Part shown: positions 52,541-61,056 of the stretch, piece after piece
How positions within the stretch are numbered: the first letter of the stretch is position 1
Layout of the letters: every line of letters begins with the position of its first letter
Assembly (NCBI RefSeq): GCF_013186535.1
Contig: NZ_JABMCZ010000001.1
Location: 2,294,001-2,358,000, forward strand
Reading direction: 5' to 3'
From: Nocardia terpenica
Lineage (GTDB): Bacteria; Actinomycetota; Actinomycetes; Mycobacteriales; Mycobacteriaceae
Length of the DNA stretch: 64,000 nt
Program-made: the position numbers and the translations under genes
The notes under the pieces: model-generated
What the model was told of the DNA's origin: nothing
The model's database searches: none
What the model saw: only the letters and a program-made list of their open reading frames with translations

Positions 52541-53869
52541 TCACACCTCTGAACGAGTCTCCATGGTGGTCGGTGTTTCGGTGCCGTGGGTTTCCCTGTT
52601 GAGGTAGGCGAGGGCGAGGGTGAGGGTTGCGAGGGTGGTCAGGGTGGTGAGTGTTGCTGTGACCGGGGTGGGTATCCGGTGGTGAAGTGTGAGGGCTGTG
52701 GCGGTAGTGGTTACGGTCGCCGCGATGCCGGTGGCGGCGGTGACGATGTGGCGGGGGTGGGCGGGCCAGTGTTGGATGACCCGCGGCGGTTGGTCTGTGG
52801 CGGGTAGTGGGTGGGCTATGAGCGCCCACACCATGAGGATTGACGTGAAGGCGATGTAGCCCAGGCCCGCGGCCGGTGGGAAGCCGTGGGCCTGGGGCGT
52901 GGTGCTCCGCAGCAGGTAGCTCATGTCGGAGGCGGCGGCGGCGAGTAGTGCCGTGGTCAGGAAGGCCGAGCCGATGATCCTGCGGCCGCAGATCAGGGGT
53001 ACGAGCGCCGCCAGGCTCAGGGTGATGTCGGTGGCCGGGTAGGCGGCGAACACGAGTGTGGCGGGGGAGCCGATGTCGTGGTGGCCGACCACGAGTAACC
53101 ACAGTATCGCCGCGTATGTCCCGCAGAACACACAGAAATAGGCGGCGGCGTTGTCGATGTCGTGGCCCACGCGGGAGACTCCGAGTCGCCTGGCGCGCAT
53201 CCAGAGCGCCGCCGCGGCGAAGGCCGGCATCGCGAGATATCCGATGTCGTGGATATGTCCGTGGGGGATCGGCTGATGATGGATGGCGCGGGCCACGAAC
53301 CAGGCGATCTGTCCGCCGGTCCACGCGGTGACCGCCGCTGCCAGCAGCGCGAAGTAGGTGGTGTTGAGCTGGTCACCACGTCGCCGGGAACGCCATGCGC
53401 GCGCCAGCAGGATCCCCGCTGCCCCGCTCCCGAACACGATCTGCGTCAGGTCGGTCACCGCGACCCCGTGTGGCTCGCCGGTGTCGGCGGCTTGTGACAC
53501 GGCGACGACGATCATGCCCACGCACAGCGCCATGCCCAGCAGCAACAACATGATCCGTACCGGGGGTAGGGGTGGTTCGGCGTCCCCCGCCGTCGTTCCC
53601 TGCCCCGGCCCGTGGGCAGCGGTGATCGGTGTGGACGCGCGGTCCCACAGTCGGCGCGCGTGTTCCTCGTCCGCCCGCAGCGATCGGGCCACCTGCTCGA
53701 CGATCGGCCAGGACGGTAGCGGCGCGGCGGGGTTGAAGACCCGCGCGACCGTGGTGTGGCTGTAGACGGTCTGAGCTGAGATTGCTCGTAAACTCGGCGC
53801 CCCTCTCGATTGACGCACCTCCGCGAGATACCTCACCAATGCGTGATGTGCGTCACTATCTAATTCCAT
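52541..53869 (-). CDS. Helix-turn-helix protein fused to a polytopic membrane domain
   Basis: About 442 residues from the ATG at 53869, with AAAGAGGAG just ahead of it (ATG 53884 also possible). An N-terminal XRE-like HTH (residues ~5-65: LVRYLAEVRQSRGAPSLRAI, SAQTVYSHTTVARVF) is followed by a cytoplasmic linker and about ten hydrophobic helices (about 95-430). The membrane part carries conserved-looking His/Asp (IHHQPIPHGHIHDIGYLAMP; VVGHHDIGS). A membrane-tethered DNA-binding protein of unknown signal. GTTTAC motifs recur in the upstream region (53890-53945) and may be its own binding sites. Confidence 0.7.
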   Translation of the reverse strand: MELDSDAHHALVRYLAEVRQSRGAPSLRAISAQTVYSHTTVARVFNPAAPLPSWPIVEQVARSLRADEEHARRLWDRASTPITAAHGPGQGTTAGDAEPPLPPVRIMLLLLGMALCVGMIVVAVSQAADTGEPHGVAVTDLTQIVFGSGAAGILLARAWRSRRRGDQLNTTYFALLAAAVTAWTGGQIAWFVARAIHHQPIPHGHIHDIGYLAMPAFAAAALWMRARRLGVSRVGHDIDNAAAYFCVFCGTYAAILWLLVVGHHDIGSPATLVFAAYPATDITLSLAALVPLICGRRIIGSAFLTTALLAAAASDMSYLLRSTTPQAHGFPPAAGLGYIAFTSILMVWALIAHPLPATDQPPRVIQHWPAHPRHIVTAATGIAATVTTTATALTLHHRIPTPVTATLTTLTTLATLTLALAYLNRETHGTETPTTMETRSEV

Positions 53870-54067
53870 CGACTCCTCTTTCATCACTGTAACGCTCAGT
53901 AAACCGTTTTTGACCTGCGTAAACGTGTACTTTATCAGTTGCTTTCCATCAGGTGAAGAAGTTCGGATAGGTGGCAGATCGCGAACAGCGGTTCACGGTA
54001 TCGGCCATCTGTGAGCACCCATAGAAGCCGATAGCTGAAGATTTGCACAGCCAGAGGAGTTTCCCCG

Positions 54068-54997
54068 ATGAAAAAGAGCATGTGTGTAGCAACCGGTGGC
54101 GTGTGTATGGCTGCGGCCTTGTCCCTGGTCATCCCGGCGGCTACCGCCAACGCGGATGTCATCATCAACAACGCACCCGCGGTGACACCGGCGAATCCGG
54201 TGCCGACACCGATGAATCTGCCGGTTGCCCCGCCGTCGTGGACCAACCTCGACGACGGCCGCACCGCCCTGCCCGGCAACCCCCGCACGACGTCGGATGC
54301 GACGAACAACCCGCCGTCGCAGGCCGAGCAGGACCAGGCTCGCAACCAGCTGCACGACGACGCGGTCCGTGACGGCGCCGTCGACGGGGCAGCCACCGGG
54401 GGTGTCAACGGCACCGCCCTCGGCGCCGCCACCGGTGCCGGGATCGGTGCCGGGATCGGCGCTGCTACCGGCGCTGCCGCCGGTCTGGTCGCAGGCCCCG
54501 CCATCGGCGCACTCACCGGCATGGGCCTCGGCTGCCTTGTCGGTTTGCCTGCGCTGGTTGTCGGATGCCTGCCCGGCGCTGTCATCGGCGGCATCATCGT
54601 CGGCGTGGCCGGGACCGTCTACGGCCCCATCGTCGGTACCGCCGCTGGTGCGGCTGTCGGCGCCGGCGTCGGTGCAGTCATCGGCGGAGCCATCGGCGGG
54701 CCCATCGGTGAAATGAACGGAGCCAACACCGGTGCCGCCACCGCCGACTCCCAGGCCAACCTGCAACGCTCCCGCGATGCCGCACAAGCCAAATCCGTTG
54801 CGGCGCAGGTCGAGACCACTCCTGCCATCGAGGCGGCGGCCTCGCCCGAACCCATCACGCCAGCATCCGCCCCGGTGAACGCCCCGGACATTCCCGCCCA
54901 GATCGGCAACATGATCCACGACGCCACGACCATGATCCCGAAGGAAGTCGCCACCATGATCCCGCAGGATGCGACCGCTCTCATCGGCATCCACTGA
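54068..54997 (+). CDS. Secreted glycine-zipper protein
   Basis: 309 residues. Signal peptide (MKKSMCVATGGVCMAAALSL, cleavage near TANADV). A central block (about 100-220) of repeated GxxxG/AxxxG units (GAGIGAGIGAATGAAAGLVA) forms glycine-zipper hydrophobic helices. The C-terminal Ala/Pro-rich part ends in repeated TTMIPKE/ATMIPQD units. Likely a surface or pore/aggregate-forming protein of the actinobacterial glycine-zipper type; function unknown. A very strong terminator follows. Confidence 0.7.
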   Translation: MKKSMCVATGGVCMAAALSLVIPAATANADVIINNAPAVTPANPVPTPMNLPVAPPSWTNLDDGRTALPGNPRTTSDATNNPPSQAEQDQARNQLHDDAVRDGAVDGAATGGVNGTALGAATGAGIGAGIGAATGAAAGLVAGPAIGALTGMGLGCLVGLPALVVGCLPGAVIGGIIVGVAGTVYGPIVGTAAGAAVGAGVGAVIGGAIGGPIGEMNGANTGAATADSQANLQRSRDAAQAKSVAAQVETTPAIEAAASPEPITPASAPVNAPDIPAQIGNMIHDATTMIPKEVATMIPQDATALIGIH

Positions 54998-55024
54998 CCC
55001 ACGCACCACAAACTCGGGAGGGGA

Positions 55025-55060
55025 AAGGAGGGAACCACCGTGGCGGTGGTTCCCTCCTTC
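55025..55060 (+). terminator. Perfect 16-bp hairpin terminator
   Basis: AAGGAGGGAACCACCG and CGGTGGTTCCCTCCTT pair without mismatch around a 3-base loop, 28 bp after the glycine-zipper gene. Confidence 0.85.
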
Positions 55061-55305
55061 GCCACCGCATGGCCCGCCGAACGGTGGCCACGTCAGAGCA
55101 CCCATCGTGTTCGGAGGCTGTGTGCTGAATCGATTCGTGGCCTTGGGATGCGGCGGTCGGGGCCGAAGCGGTTCGAGGATCGGTACGTGACTGGTTGGCG
55201 AGATCCCGTGGGAATTGTGTCGTTCGGGGCTCTCGTCGCCGCGTGCATTGGTTCCTAGCGTTGAGTCGCGGCCGGTAACCACCTGGTCCTGATGAAAGGC
55301 AGTGC

Positions 55306-55730
55306 ATGCACGTTCGGATCGCACCGTTCGAGGTTCTGCACGCGGGTGGCATCGCCTCGCAGGGTGTGGTCAGTGTGGAGTTGGTCAGCGCCGAGGGGCG
55401 TCGGGAGGTTGCGTCCTGGCGATGGCCGGTCTACTCCAGGGGCGCCACGCCACCACTCACCATCTGGGCCTGGACCTACTCGACGCGACCGGCGCTCACG
55501 TCGTCCGAGCGCGCGTCGTCGACGATGGTGCCCTGGTCACCGCGGCCGGGGTCACCTCGGGACTCGACCTGGGCCTGTATCTGCTGGAGCGCGACGTGGG
55601 TCCGCGGATCGCCCATGCCGTGGAGACGCTGTTCGCGCATGAGCGACGCGGCATCACTTGGCGCCCCGACGGGCCCGAGCCCACGGTTTCTGAACGCCCC
55701 CAAGACGTTACGAGCAAGGAAAGCGCTGAT
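55306..55730 (+). pseudogene. Internally deleted DJ-1/PfpI-family gene
   Basis: The first frame (from ATG 55306) reads MHVRIAPFEVLHAGGIASQG then VVSVELVSAEGRREVAS, like the start of a DJ-1/PfpI protein. After about 55445 the similarity moves to another frame (ARVVDDGALVTAAGVTSGLD, LGLYLLERDVGPRIAHAVET), the C-terminal half. The middle, including the nucleophilic Cys, is missing. This is a deletion plus frameshift, not a functional gene. Confidence 0.6.
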
Positions 55731-55731
55731 C

Positions 55732-56061
55732 GTGTCCACCGAAATCGATGGTGTCTGGGATTTGACCATCATCACCCCCATCGGGCCGATGCGCCCGGTC
55801 ATCGAGCTGCGCACGGTGGAGGGGCTGCTGGTCGGCACCGCCCACGGCGCGGGCGAGGACTTATCCCTGACCGACATCAGCCTCGACGGTGATCGGCTGA
55901 GCTGGAAACAATCCATCACCAGCCCGATGCGGTTGAATCTGACCTTCGCGGTCACCCTTGACGGCGATACCCTCACCGGCAGTTCCCAAGCCGGTCGCCT
56001 GCCGTCCTCGAAAGTCACCGGCCGCCGCCGCACCCCCACCGCCGACGAGCCGACGCGATGA
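55732..56061 (+). CDS. Small conserved-looking beta-rich protein
   Basis: 109 residues from the GTG at 55732, with AAGGAA ahead. Alternating hydrophobic strands (IDGVWDLTIITPIGPMRPVI, LRTVEGLLVGTAHGAGED, LNLTFAVTLDGDTLTGSS) end in AGRLPSSKVTGRR, consistent with a small lipocalin-like barrel. No function recognised. It overlaps the next gene by 4 bp (ATGA). Confidence 0.65.
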   Translation: MSTEIDGVWDLTIITPIGPMRPVIELRTVEGLLVGTAHGAGEDLSLTDISLDGDRLSWKQSITSPMRLNLTFAVTLDGDTLTGSSQAGRLPSSKVTGRRRTPTADEPTR

Positions 56062-56663
56062 CACGACGCGACGTCATCGCTGCCACCACAGCGACGGTGG
56101 CGGCCGGGGCGCCGACCCTCGTCTTCCTGGCCGCGAACCAGATCGCCGGTCTTGGGCCCGCTGCCGTCGCGGCGACGGTGACCGCCGCCGTCGTGCTCGC
56201 ATGGCGGCTGCACGCCCGGCGGCATATCCGGCACGCGGTCGGCGGAGCCCTGCTCGCGACCGCCTCCGCGGTAGTGGCCGCCGGAACAGGACAGGCGCGC
56301 GGATTCTTCCTGCTACCCATGCTGATCCCAGCCGTTGCCACCGCCGCATGCCTGCTGTCTCTCGCGGCTGATCGCCCCCTGGCCGGTCTGATCGCGAATC
56401 CCATCGTGGGCGGCCCACCCGAGTGGCGCTCACGCCCTGCCCCGCGGCGCTTCTACGCGGCGTCGACAACAGTGCTCGCGCTCGCGAGCTTCGGAAGTTT
56501 GGTCGCGCAAGTGTGTCTGTACCGCGGAAACCAGGCAGGCTGGCTGGCGCTGCTGCACATCCTGATGGGGCCGCTATGGGCCGCCATCACGACACTGTCC
56601 ATACTGCTCGCCCGCACCACGGTCGCACGCGAACGACACACCGCCGACGTCGGCAATCACTGA
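56058..56663 (+). CDS. DUF3159-like integral membrane protein
   Basis: 201 residues with five or six hydrophobic segments. DRPLAGLIANPIVGGPPEWR and RRFYAASTTVLALASFGSLV match the style of actinobacterial DUF3159 proteins. It is translationally coupled to the small beta-rich protein upstream. Function unknown. Confidence 0.65.
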   Translation: MTRRDVIAATTATVAAGAPTLVFLAANQIAGLGPAAVAATVTAAVVLAWRLHARRHIRHAVGGALLATASAVVAAGTGQARGFFLLPMLIPAVATAACLLSLAADRPLAGLIANPIVGGPPEWRSRPAPRRFYAASTTVLALASFGSLVAQVCLYRGNQAGWLALLHILMGPLWAAITTLSILLARTTVARERHTADVGNH

Positions 56664-56865
56664 CATCGGCGACGTGCGGTGGCTGATTATCGTTGCAAGT
56701 CAACGCATCTCGCGGTTCGGCAGAACTCGCAGTCTCACGGCCGACCGCTAACTGCGGTCGGTAGTGCGGATTCGAAAACCGTCGGTACGCGCACGGCGTT
56801 TAGTGCGATGAACGCCGAGATCAGCTCGGCGCGTTGATCTTCGGATCGCGCAATCAGCGGCATGG

Positions 56866-57447
56866 GTGCGCGCCAGAGTGCTCGGTCCCGGGTCCCTTGC
56901 GATTCTGCCGACATTCCCGGAACGCACGCTCGAGGTCGCCATCGCGGTGGTCGATGGGTTGGTTGTCAACGGCCTCGGCGGCACATTGTTCTCACTCGTG
57001 CTGGGTGTCATCGAGGTTCCGAGTCGCGGCTGGCTGCCGCTACTGCCGTTGGGACTGTTTCGTTCCGGGTCCCTGAGCGCCGGGGTCGTGCTGCTGATCT
57101 GCCTCGGGTTCGTCACCTTCAGCAGTGCGTTCTATGTTCGGAGCCGCACACACGATCGGCGCGCTGACGGGGGAGGGCGCCGCACACCGCAGGTTATGAC
57201 ACGAACCGGCACTCGACCCGGTGGGGAACGAATTGCCATGCCACCAATCCACTGCCGCAGGTGCGTTGCACCTGTCGGCCGTCGGCGCATTCGTGATAGA
57301 GGGGGGACATTCCGGAGGCGAGCGCGGACTGCTCCCCGTTTCTGCACGATCCCACCGATGCCGGTTGTGCTTCGGCCGATACCGGGAACCCCGTGGCTCC
57401 GACGAACGCTGCTATGCCGACGGCAGTCACTCCTGCGAGGGTTTTGA
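56866..57447 (+). CDS. Doubtful membrane ORF
   Basis: The first ~90 residues contain two or three hydrophobic segments (VAIAVVDGLVVNGLGGTLFS; SAGVVLLICLGFVTFSSAF). The second half runs antisense to the well-supported secreted protein gene at 57194-57457 and is not convincing. Perhaps only 56866 to about 57170 is a remnant of a real membrane protein. Confidence 0.25.
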   Translation: MRARVLGPGSLAILPTFPERTLEVAIAVVDGLVVNGLGGTLFSLVLGVIEVPSRGWLPLLPLGLFRSGSLSAGVVLLICLGFVTFSSAFYVRSRTHDRRADGGGRRTPQVMTRTGTRPGGERIAMPPIHCRRCVAPVGRRRIRDRGGTFRRRARTAPRFCTIPPMPVVLRPIPGTPWLRRTLLCRRQSLLRGF

Positions 57448-57457
57448 CGTATCTCAT
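57194..57457 (-). CDS. Cys-rich secreted protein coupled to the lasso operon
   Basis: 87 residues. Signal peptide (VKTLAGVTAVGIAAFVGATG, cleavage near SAEA). The mature ~55 residues have four cysteines, in SVGSCRNGE, YHECADGRQVQRTCGSG and HRVECRFVS, a pattern like a CBM14/peritrophin chitin-binding module but small. The ribosome site AGGAG overlaps the TAG stop of the methyltransferase gene, 9 bp upstream, so translation is coupled to the last lasso gene. Role unknown: a target-binding, immunity or carrier protein are all possible. Confidence 0.7.
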   Translation of the reverse strand: MRYVKTLAGVTAVGIAAFVGATGFPVSAEAQPASVGSCRNGEQSALASGMSPLYHECADGRQVQRTCGSGLVAWQFVPHRVECRFVS

Positions 57458-57466
57458 GCGGATCTC

Positions 57467-58489
57467 CTATCGTGATATTCTGCGCCAGAATGAAATTCTG
57501 CTCGGAATGCCGAGCCAGGTGAAATGGGACGGGCTTGTGCCCACTCGGCGCCAGTCCCGAGCCAGGCGGTCGAAAAATTCACTATCGGCCGTGCATCCGC
57601 CACGGTCCGAGCCCACATATATCAGTGTCTCCCCGGAGTATGCGTCGAGAGCTCGGGCCGCATAGGCATTGCCGTCTGTGGGCCAGACGAGCATCAATGC
57701 TCGGTCGGGGTGTTCGGCGGCCTTTCGTGCATCGCCTGGTTCGACGTGATGATAGAAGCGGCCGAAGTGGCTACGGTGATCGGGATCGACGTGCAGATCG
57801 TAAGCGATCACATCGACGCCGGCTCGTGCCAGCTGCCATGCCCAGTATCCGCTGCCGGCGCCGATCTCGACAATACCTTTGCCGTAGAGCCGCTCGACGA
57901 TCCAGCCTATATCCCCCGGAGAAGGGATGGCGTGGGCGAATGTGCCGACCAGGCTTCGCCAGTCCGGTCGAGGCAGATGCATCGACCAATGGGGAAACCG
58001 AGGGAATTCCAGTACTGCGGGGCGGCGATCCCGGTCGTTCATATCGGAGACGGAAGGCATCAAGCGGATCACCTCCCAAAATGGGTTGCCGGGGTCGTTC
58101 GGGCCATGCGCTGCGAGCGGCACGAGACGCATCCACTCCCGCTCCCGCCAACCCTTGCGCCAGTATTCGGCGAGGGCCGCTCGTGTCGATTCTATATCGG
58201 TAATGGGCGACTCGGACGGTACCGGGATCATCTCGCCTATCGACTCGATCTCCCAAATTTCGGCCCTCATTCCGTCCGGATTCGCTTCGGACCAACCGTT
58301 GCGGCGGAGAGTGGCCGGAAGGCCGAGGACCGACAGGCATGGAGCGACATCGGCGGGTAGTTTTCCGGCGTCCAACCATACGGAGCCGAGAGACCTCAAT
58401 GGAAACCGGGGAGCGAGATCGGGAGATGGGCCGATTGCAACATATCGAGATGTCGGAGAGGAATAATGTGCGGAGTTTTCAACCTTCAT
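57467..58489 (-). CDS. SAM-dependent methyltransferase of the lasso peptide operon
   Basis: 340 residues. A class I Rossmann methyltransferase core starts at about 200: GKGIVEIGAGSGYWAWQLAR is motif I, then VDVIAYDLHVDPD and ALMLVWPTDGNAYAARALDA. The N-terminal ~190 residues are not recognised and may bind substrate. It is not of the StspM (C-terminal carboxyl) type by any motif I can see. It overlaps the peptidase gene by 11 bp. Presumed role: methylation of the lasso peptide; site unknown. Confidence 0.75.
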   Translation of the reverse strand: MKVENSAHYSSPTSRYVAIGPSPDLAPRFPLRSLGSVWLDAGKLPADVAPCLSVLGLPATLRRNGWSEANPDGMRAEIWEIESIGEMIPVPSESPITDIESTRAALAEYWRKGWREREWMRLVPLAAHGPNDPGNPFWEVIRLMPSVSDMNDRDRRPAVLEFPRFPHWSMHLPRPDWRSLVGTFAHAIPSPGDIGWIVERLYGKGIVEIGAGSGYWAWQLARAGVDVIAYDLHVDPDHRSHFGRFYHHVEPGDARKAAEHPDRALMLVWPTDGNAYAARALDAYSGETLIYVGSDRGGCTADSEFFDRLARDWRRVGTSPSHFTWLGIPSRISFWRRISR

Positions 58490-58919
58490 TTTCTCCGCCT
58501 CGTACCGTGGTCGGCTCGACCGTCATGATCGGCTGGAAATCCCCGGCGATGTAGGGCTCGCCGATCGGATTGTCTCCGACTGCCACCCATGCATGAGCAG
58601 TGAATGGCGCGGTCCGAACTCCCACACACCATGTCGGCCAGACTCCATGAATTCGGCACAACAGAGCGGTAGCCACGGAGCGCTGTACACAGTATTCGCC
58701 GGCGCAGCGAAGGCTGGCGGTTGTGATCATGTCGCGAGCCGTGTGAACTTCGACTTCGGTCGCGGCGACTGCGCGATTGCGGATCAGTCTGAGAAATCTA
58801 TACAGATACCGTGGAGGTAGAGCGGAGACGACCCGTGCGGTTTCAACGGCAAGAAGGGCTGGTATCCGCTGTGACAATGGCAGTCGGCCGCGGCGCTCGA
58901 GTGCAATCGGCGTACTCAT
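58479..58919 (-). CDS. Lasso peptide leader peptidase (transglutaminase-like, B2)
   Basis: 146 residues, the stand-alone B2 size. The triad can be read as Cys in SLRCAGEYCVQRSVATALLC (nucleophile, second Cys), His in APFTAHAWVAVGD, and Asp in YIAGDFQPIMTV. It cleaves the leader after the conserved Thr-x, working with the separate RRE protein. Start ATG 58919 overlaps the RRE stop (ATGA). Confidence 0.88.
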   Translation of the reverse strand: MSTPIALERRGRLPLSQRIPALLAVETARVVSALPPRYLYRFLRLIRNRAVAATEVEVHTARDMITTASLRCAGEYCVQRSVATALLCRIHGVWPTWCVGVRTAPFTAHAWVAVGDNPIGEPYIAGDFQPIMTVEPTTVRGGENEG

Positions 58920-59176
58920 GAGACAGCCACCAGCCTTGCCCGGGACAATCGGTCGATGAGTTTTCCGACATCGGCACGCGCCCGATCCTGCCCGATTCCA
59001 TGGCTTGCGGTGAGCGCGGTGACGGCGGCATCGATCGTGCTGCCGTCGAGAAGAGTCCGAAGAATTTGCGAGCCGGTGACGTTGAGTTGGAAATAGCGCC
59101 CGGTTCGCCGATCCAGCAGAACCACACCGTCCTCGGTGTCGGCAATGGTCACGGTGGAGCGCAATCGAACGATCAT
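58916..59176 (-). CDS. PqqD-like RRE protein (B1) for lasso precursor recognition
   Basis: 86 residues of the PqqD fold: VRLRSTVTIADTEDGVVLLD, then RTGRYFQLNVTGSQILRTLL and LTASHGIGQDRARADVGKLI form the winged-helix RiPP recognition element. It binds the YxxP leader motif and delivers the precursor to the peptidase and cyclase. ATGA overlaps with both neighbours. Confidence 0.9.
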   Translation of the reverse strand: MIVRLRSTVTIADTEDGVVLLDRRTGRYFQLNVTGSQILRTLLDGSTIDAAVTALTASHGIGQDRARADVGKLIDRLSRARLVAVS

Positions 59177-61017
59177 GGAGTTTCCATTTCCGGTGTCTGG
59201 GCGGACATGCGGGTAACCTCTTGTAGCCAGCGTTCGCACGCAAGGGTCCACTCGATCGCTGCGAGTGGGGTCGATGCCGGTGCTGGATCGAGGCAGGCGG
59301 CCCGGAACATTCCGGGATCGATCAGACCCCGTTCGGCAAGTAAGGATTGATCGCACAGCGCGGCCAGTTCCGTACGCCGCTGGCGAATGCCTCGAAACCA
59401 TTCGGTGCCACAGCTGTCCTTTGTGTTGCGAGTCAGGACTTCCGCAGGTACAAGACCGGACATGGCCCGTTTCAGCACGGGCTTGTATGCGCTCGGGGTC
59501 GTGCGCTCGTGGAGGCGTACTGCCAGGCACGCCTCCACGACCCGGTCGTCGAGATACGGGAAACTGATCGGAACACCCGCCCTGGACAGGATTCGCTCGG
59601 CCTGCGCAGCGCCGGAGGCCGTGTTGAGCGCTGCCCCGAGTGCTGCGTGCTGCCCTCTCTGTGTGGCGAGTGGTTCGGCAAACTCGGCTCGGGTGCGGAG
59701 AACGGAGCGTGCCGTCAGTGTCGCGTCCGGCGTAGCCCAGGGTGGCATCCGAACGGGATACCACCAGGCTCCCGGGAGCGGGGCGCCCACAAACTTTCCG
59801 GACAGTTCGTCGGCACTGTCGGCCAACCAGGACCGGTACGACTGGCGGTTCATGAGTCCGCGCAAAGTCGTGGACGCCGGCCAACGCTGTCGTGCGCGGA
59901 AACCGCGGGCATGCATGAGAGCCATCCAGGGATGGCGTCGCATCGTGTCGTTCAGGTACGAGGCCGGCGCTTGGACGATCTCGTCTCCACCGACGCCGGA
60001 CATGTGTAATCGTGAGCCGCGGGTGGCGAGTTCGCGCATGATCGCCACATATCTGGCCCGGTCGTGTACGCCGAAGTATGGCTCGTCCAGCGGGGCCCCG
60101 ACCTCGGCTACGTCGTCGAACATCATCGGGAGCTGTGTCGCGTCCAGGACCAGACGTTCGACCCCCGGAAGGTGCCGGGCCGCCCGGTCGGCGAATACCA
60201 TATCCTCGTTGCCCGGCTCGTCCCAATGTTTCGTGATGGTAATCAGTCGCGCCTCGGATTGTGCCGCCAGAAAACACAGCGACGTCGAATCCAGGCCGCC
60301 GGACAGATCGCTACTGACAGTGCCGCCTGCCGAAACTCGCGCGTCGACGGCCGCCGCCAATGCGTCTCGTACGGCCGCCGCGCCGGCGGCAATGGGCATT
60401 TCGGGCTCCGGTGGACTCCACCAGCGTCGGAATCGAGCCGCGCCATGATGATCGATCATCAGCCAGTGATCGCCGGGAAGGTGGTGAATTCCGCGCCACA
60501 AACACTCCCGGGCCAAAGGTGCTGCCGGCTGCGGCATCAGCAGTCGAGCGGCGAGTAGTTGTTCGTCCAGCTCGGCTCCGGTGACCAATGCCAGCACATC
60601 TGCCCGATCGGCGGCAACGGTCACTCCTTCGACCTGCGTGTAGAAAATTCGCCGCACCCCAGACGCGCTGCCCTGGATTCGAATACAACTGTCGACCGAC
60701 GCCATCAGATGAAAGCTCCCCGCTAAACTTGTGGCAAGTCGATCGAGGTCGGATAATACCCGGACTCGCTCGAGCTGTCGGATGAGACCGGCGGTGGCCG
60801 AGAATGTTCCGACCACCGCCGTTCGCGCGGATCCGGCAGCACTGCCGACGATACGGTTCCCGGTCCATCGGCCGATCAACCATGGCCGCCCCGATGGGTG
60901 CCGCACTTCATCGGAGACATGCGAATCCAGTCCACCAACCACCGTCGCAGCCTCATCACAGTCCGGCAGGACCACGAACCATTCCTCGCCATCAGCGCGC
61001 AGGTATCCGCTGCTCAC
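59173..61017 (-). CDS. Lasso peptide cyclase (asparagine synthetase-like, C)
   Basis: 614 residues from a GTG. The N-terminal glutaminase-like domain lacks the catalytic Cys, as in lasso cyclases. The synthetase domain has the PP-loop VSSDLSGGLDSTSLCFLAA (about 238), SGVGGDEIVQAP, and NTKDSCGTEWFRGI near the C-terminus. Reaction: ATP-dependent adenylation of the ring-forming Glu side chain and isopeptide bond formation with the N-terminal Gly. It follows the precursor gene by 39 bp. Confidence 0.92.
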   Translation of the reverse strand: MSSGYLRADGEEWFVVLPDCDEAATVVGGLDSHVSDEVRHPSGRPWLIGRWTGNRIVGSAAGSARTAVVGTFSATAGLIRQLERVRVLSDLDRLATSLAGSFHLMASVDSCIRIQGSASGVRRIFYTQVEGVTVAADRADVLALVTGAELDEQLLAARLLMPQPAAPLARECLWRGIHHLPGDHWLMIDHHGAARFRRWWSPPEPEMPIAAGAAAVRDALAAAVDARVSAGGTVSSDLSGGLDSTSLCFLAAQSEARLITITKHWDEPGNEDMVFADRAARHLPGVERLVLDATQLPMMFDDVAEVGAPLDEPYFGVHDRARYVAIMRELATRGSRLHMSGVGGDEIVQAPASYLNDTMRRHPWMALMHARGFRARQRWPASTTLRGLMNRQSYRSWLADSADELSGKFVGAPLPGAWWYPVRMPPWATPDATLTARSVLRTRAEFAEPLATQRGQHAALGAALNTASGAAQAERILSRAGVPISFPYLDDRVVEACLAVRLHERTTPSAYKPVLKRAMSGLVPAEVLTRNTKDSCGTEWFRGIRQRRTELAALCDQSLLAERGLIDPGMFRAACLDPAPASTPLAAIEWTLACERWLQEVTRMSAQTPEMETP

Positions 61018-61056
61018 CTCGAGATCACCTCATTGTTTTCTAGGAGTGGTTCCTCA

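Noticed and set aside
58916..60277. 453-codon frame ending in the RRE protein
   Set aside because: Only the last 86 codons (from ATG 59176) resemble a real protein; the rest overlaps the cyclase in another frame.
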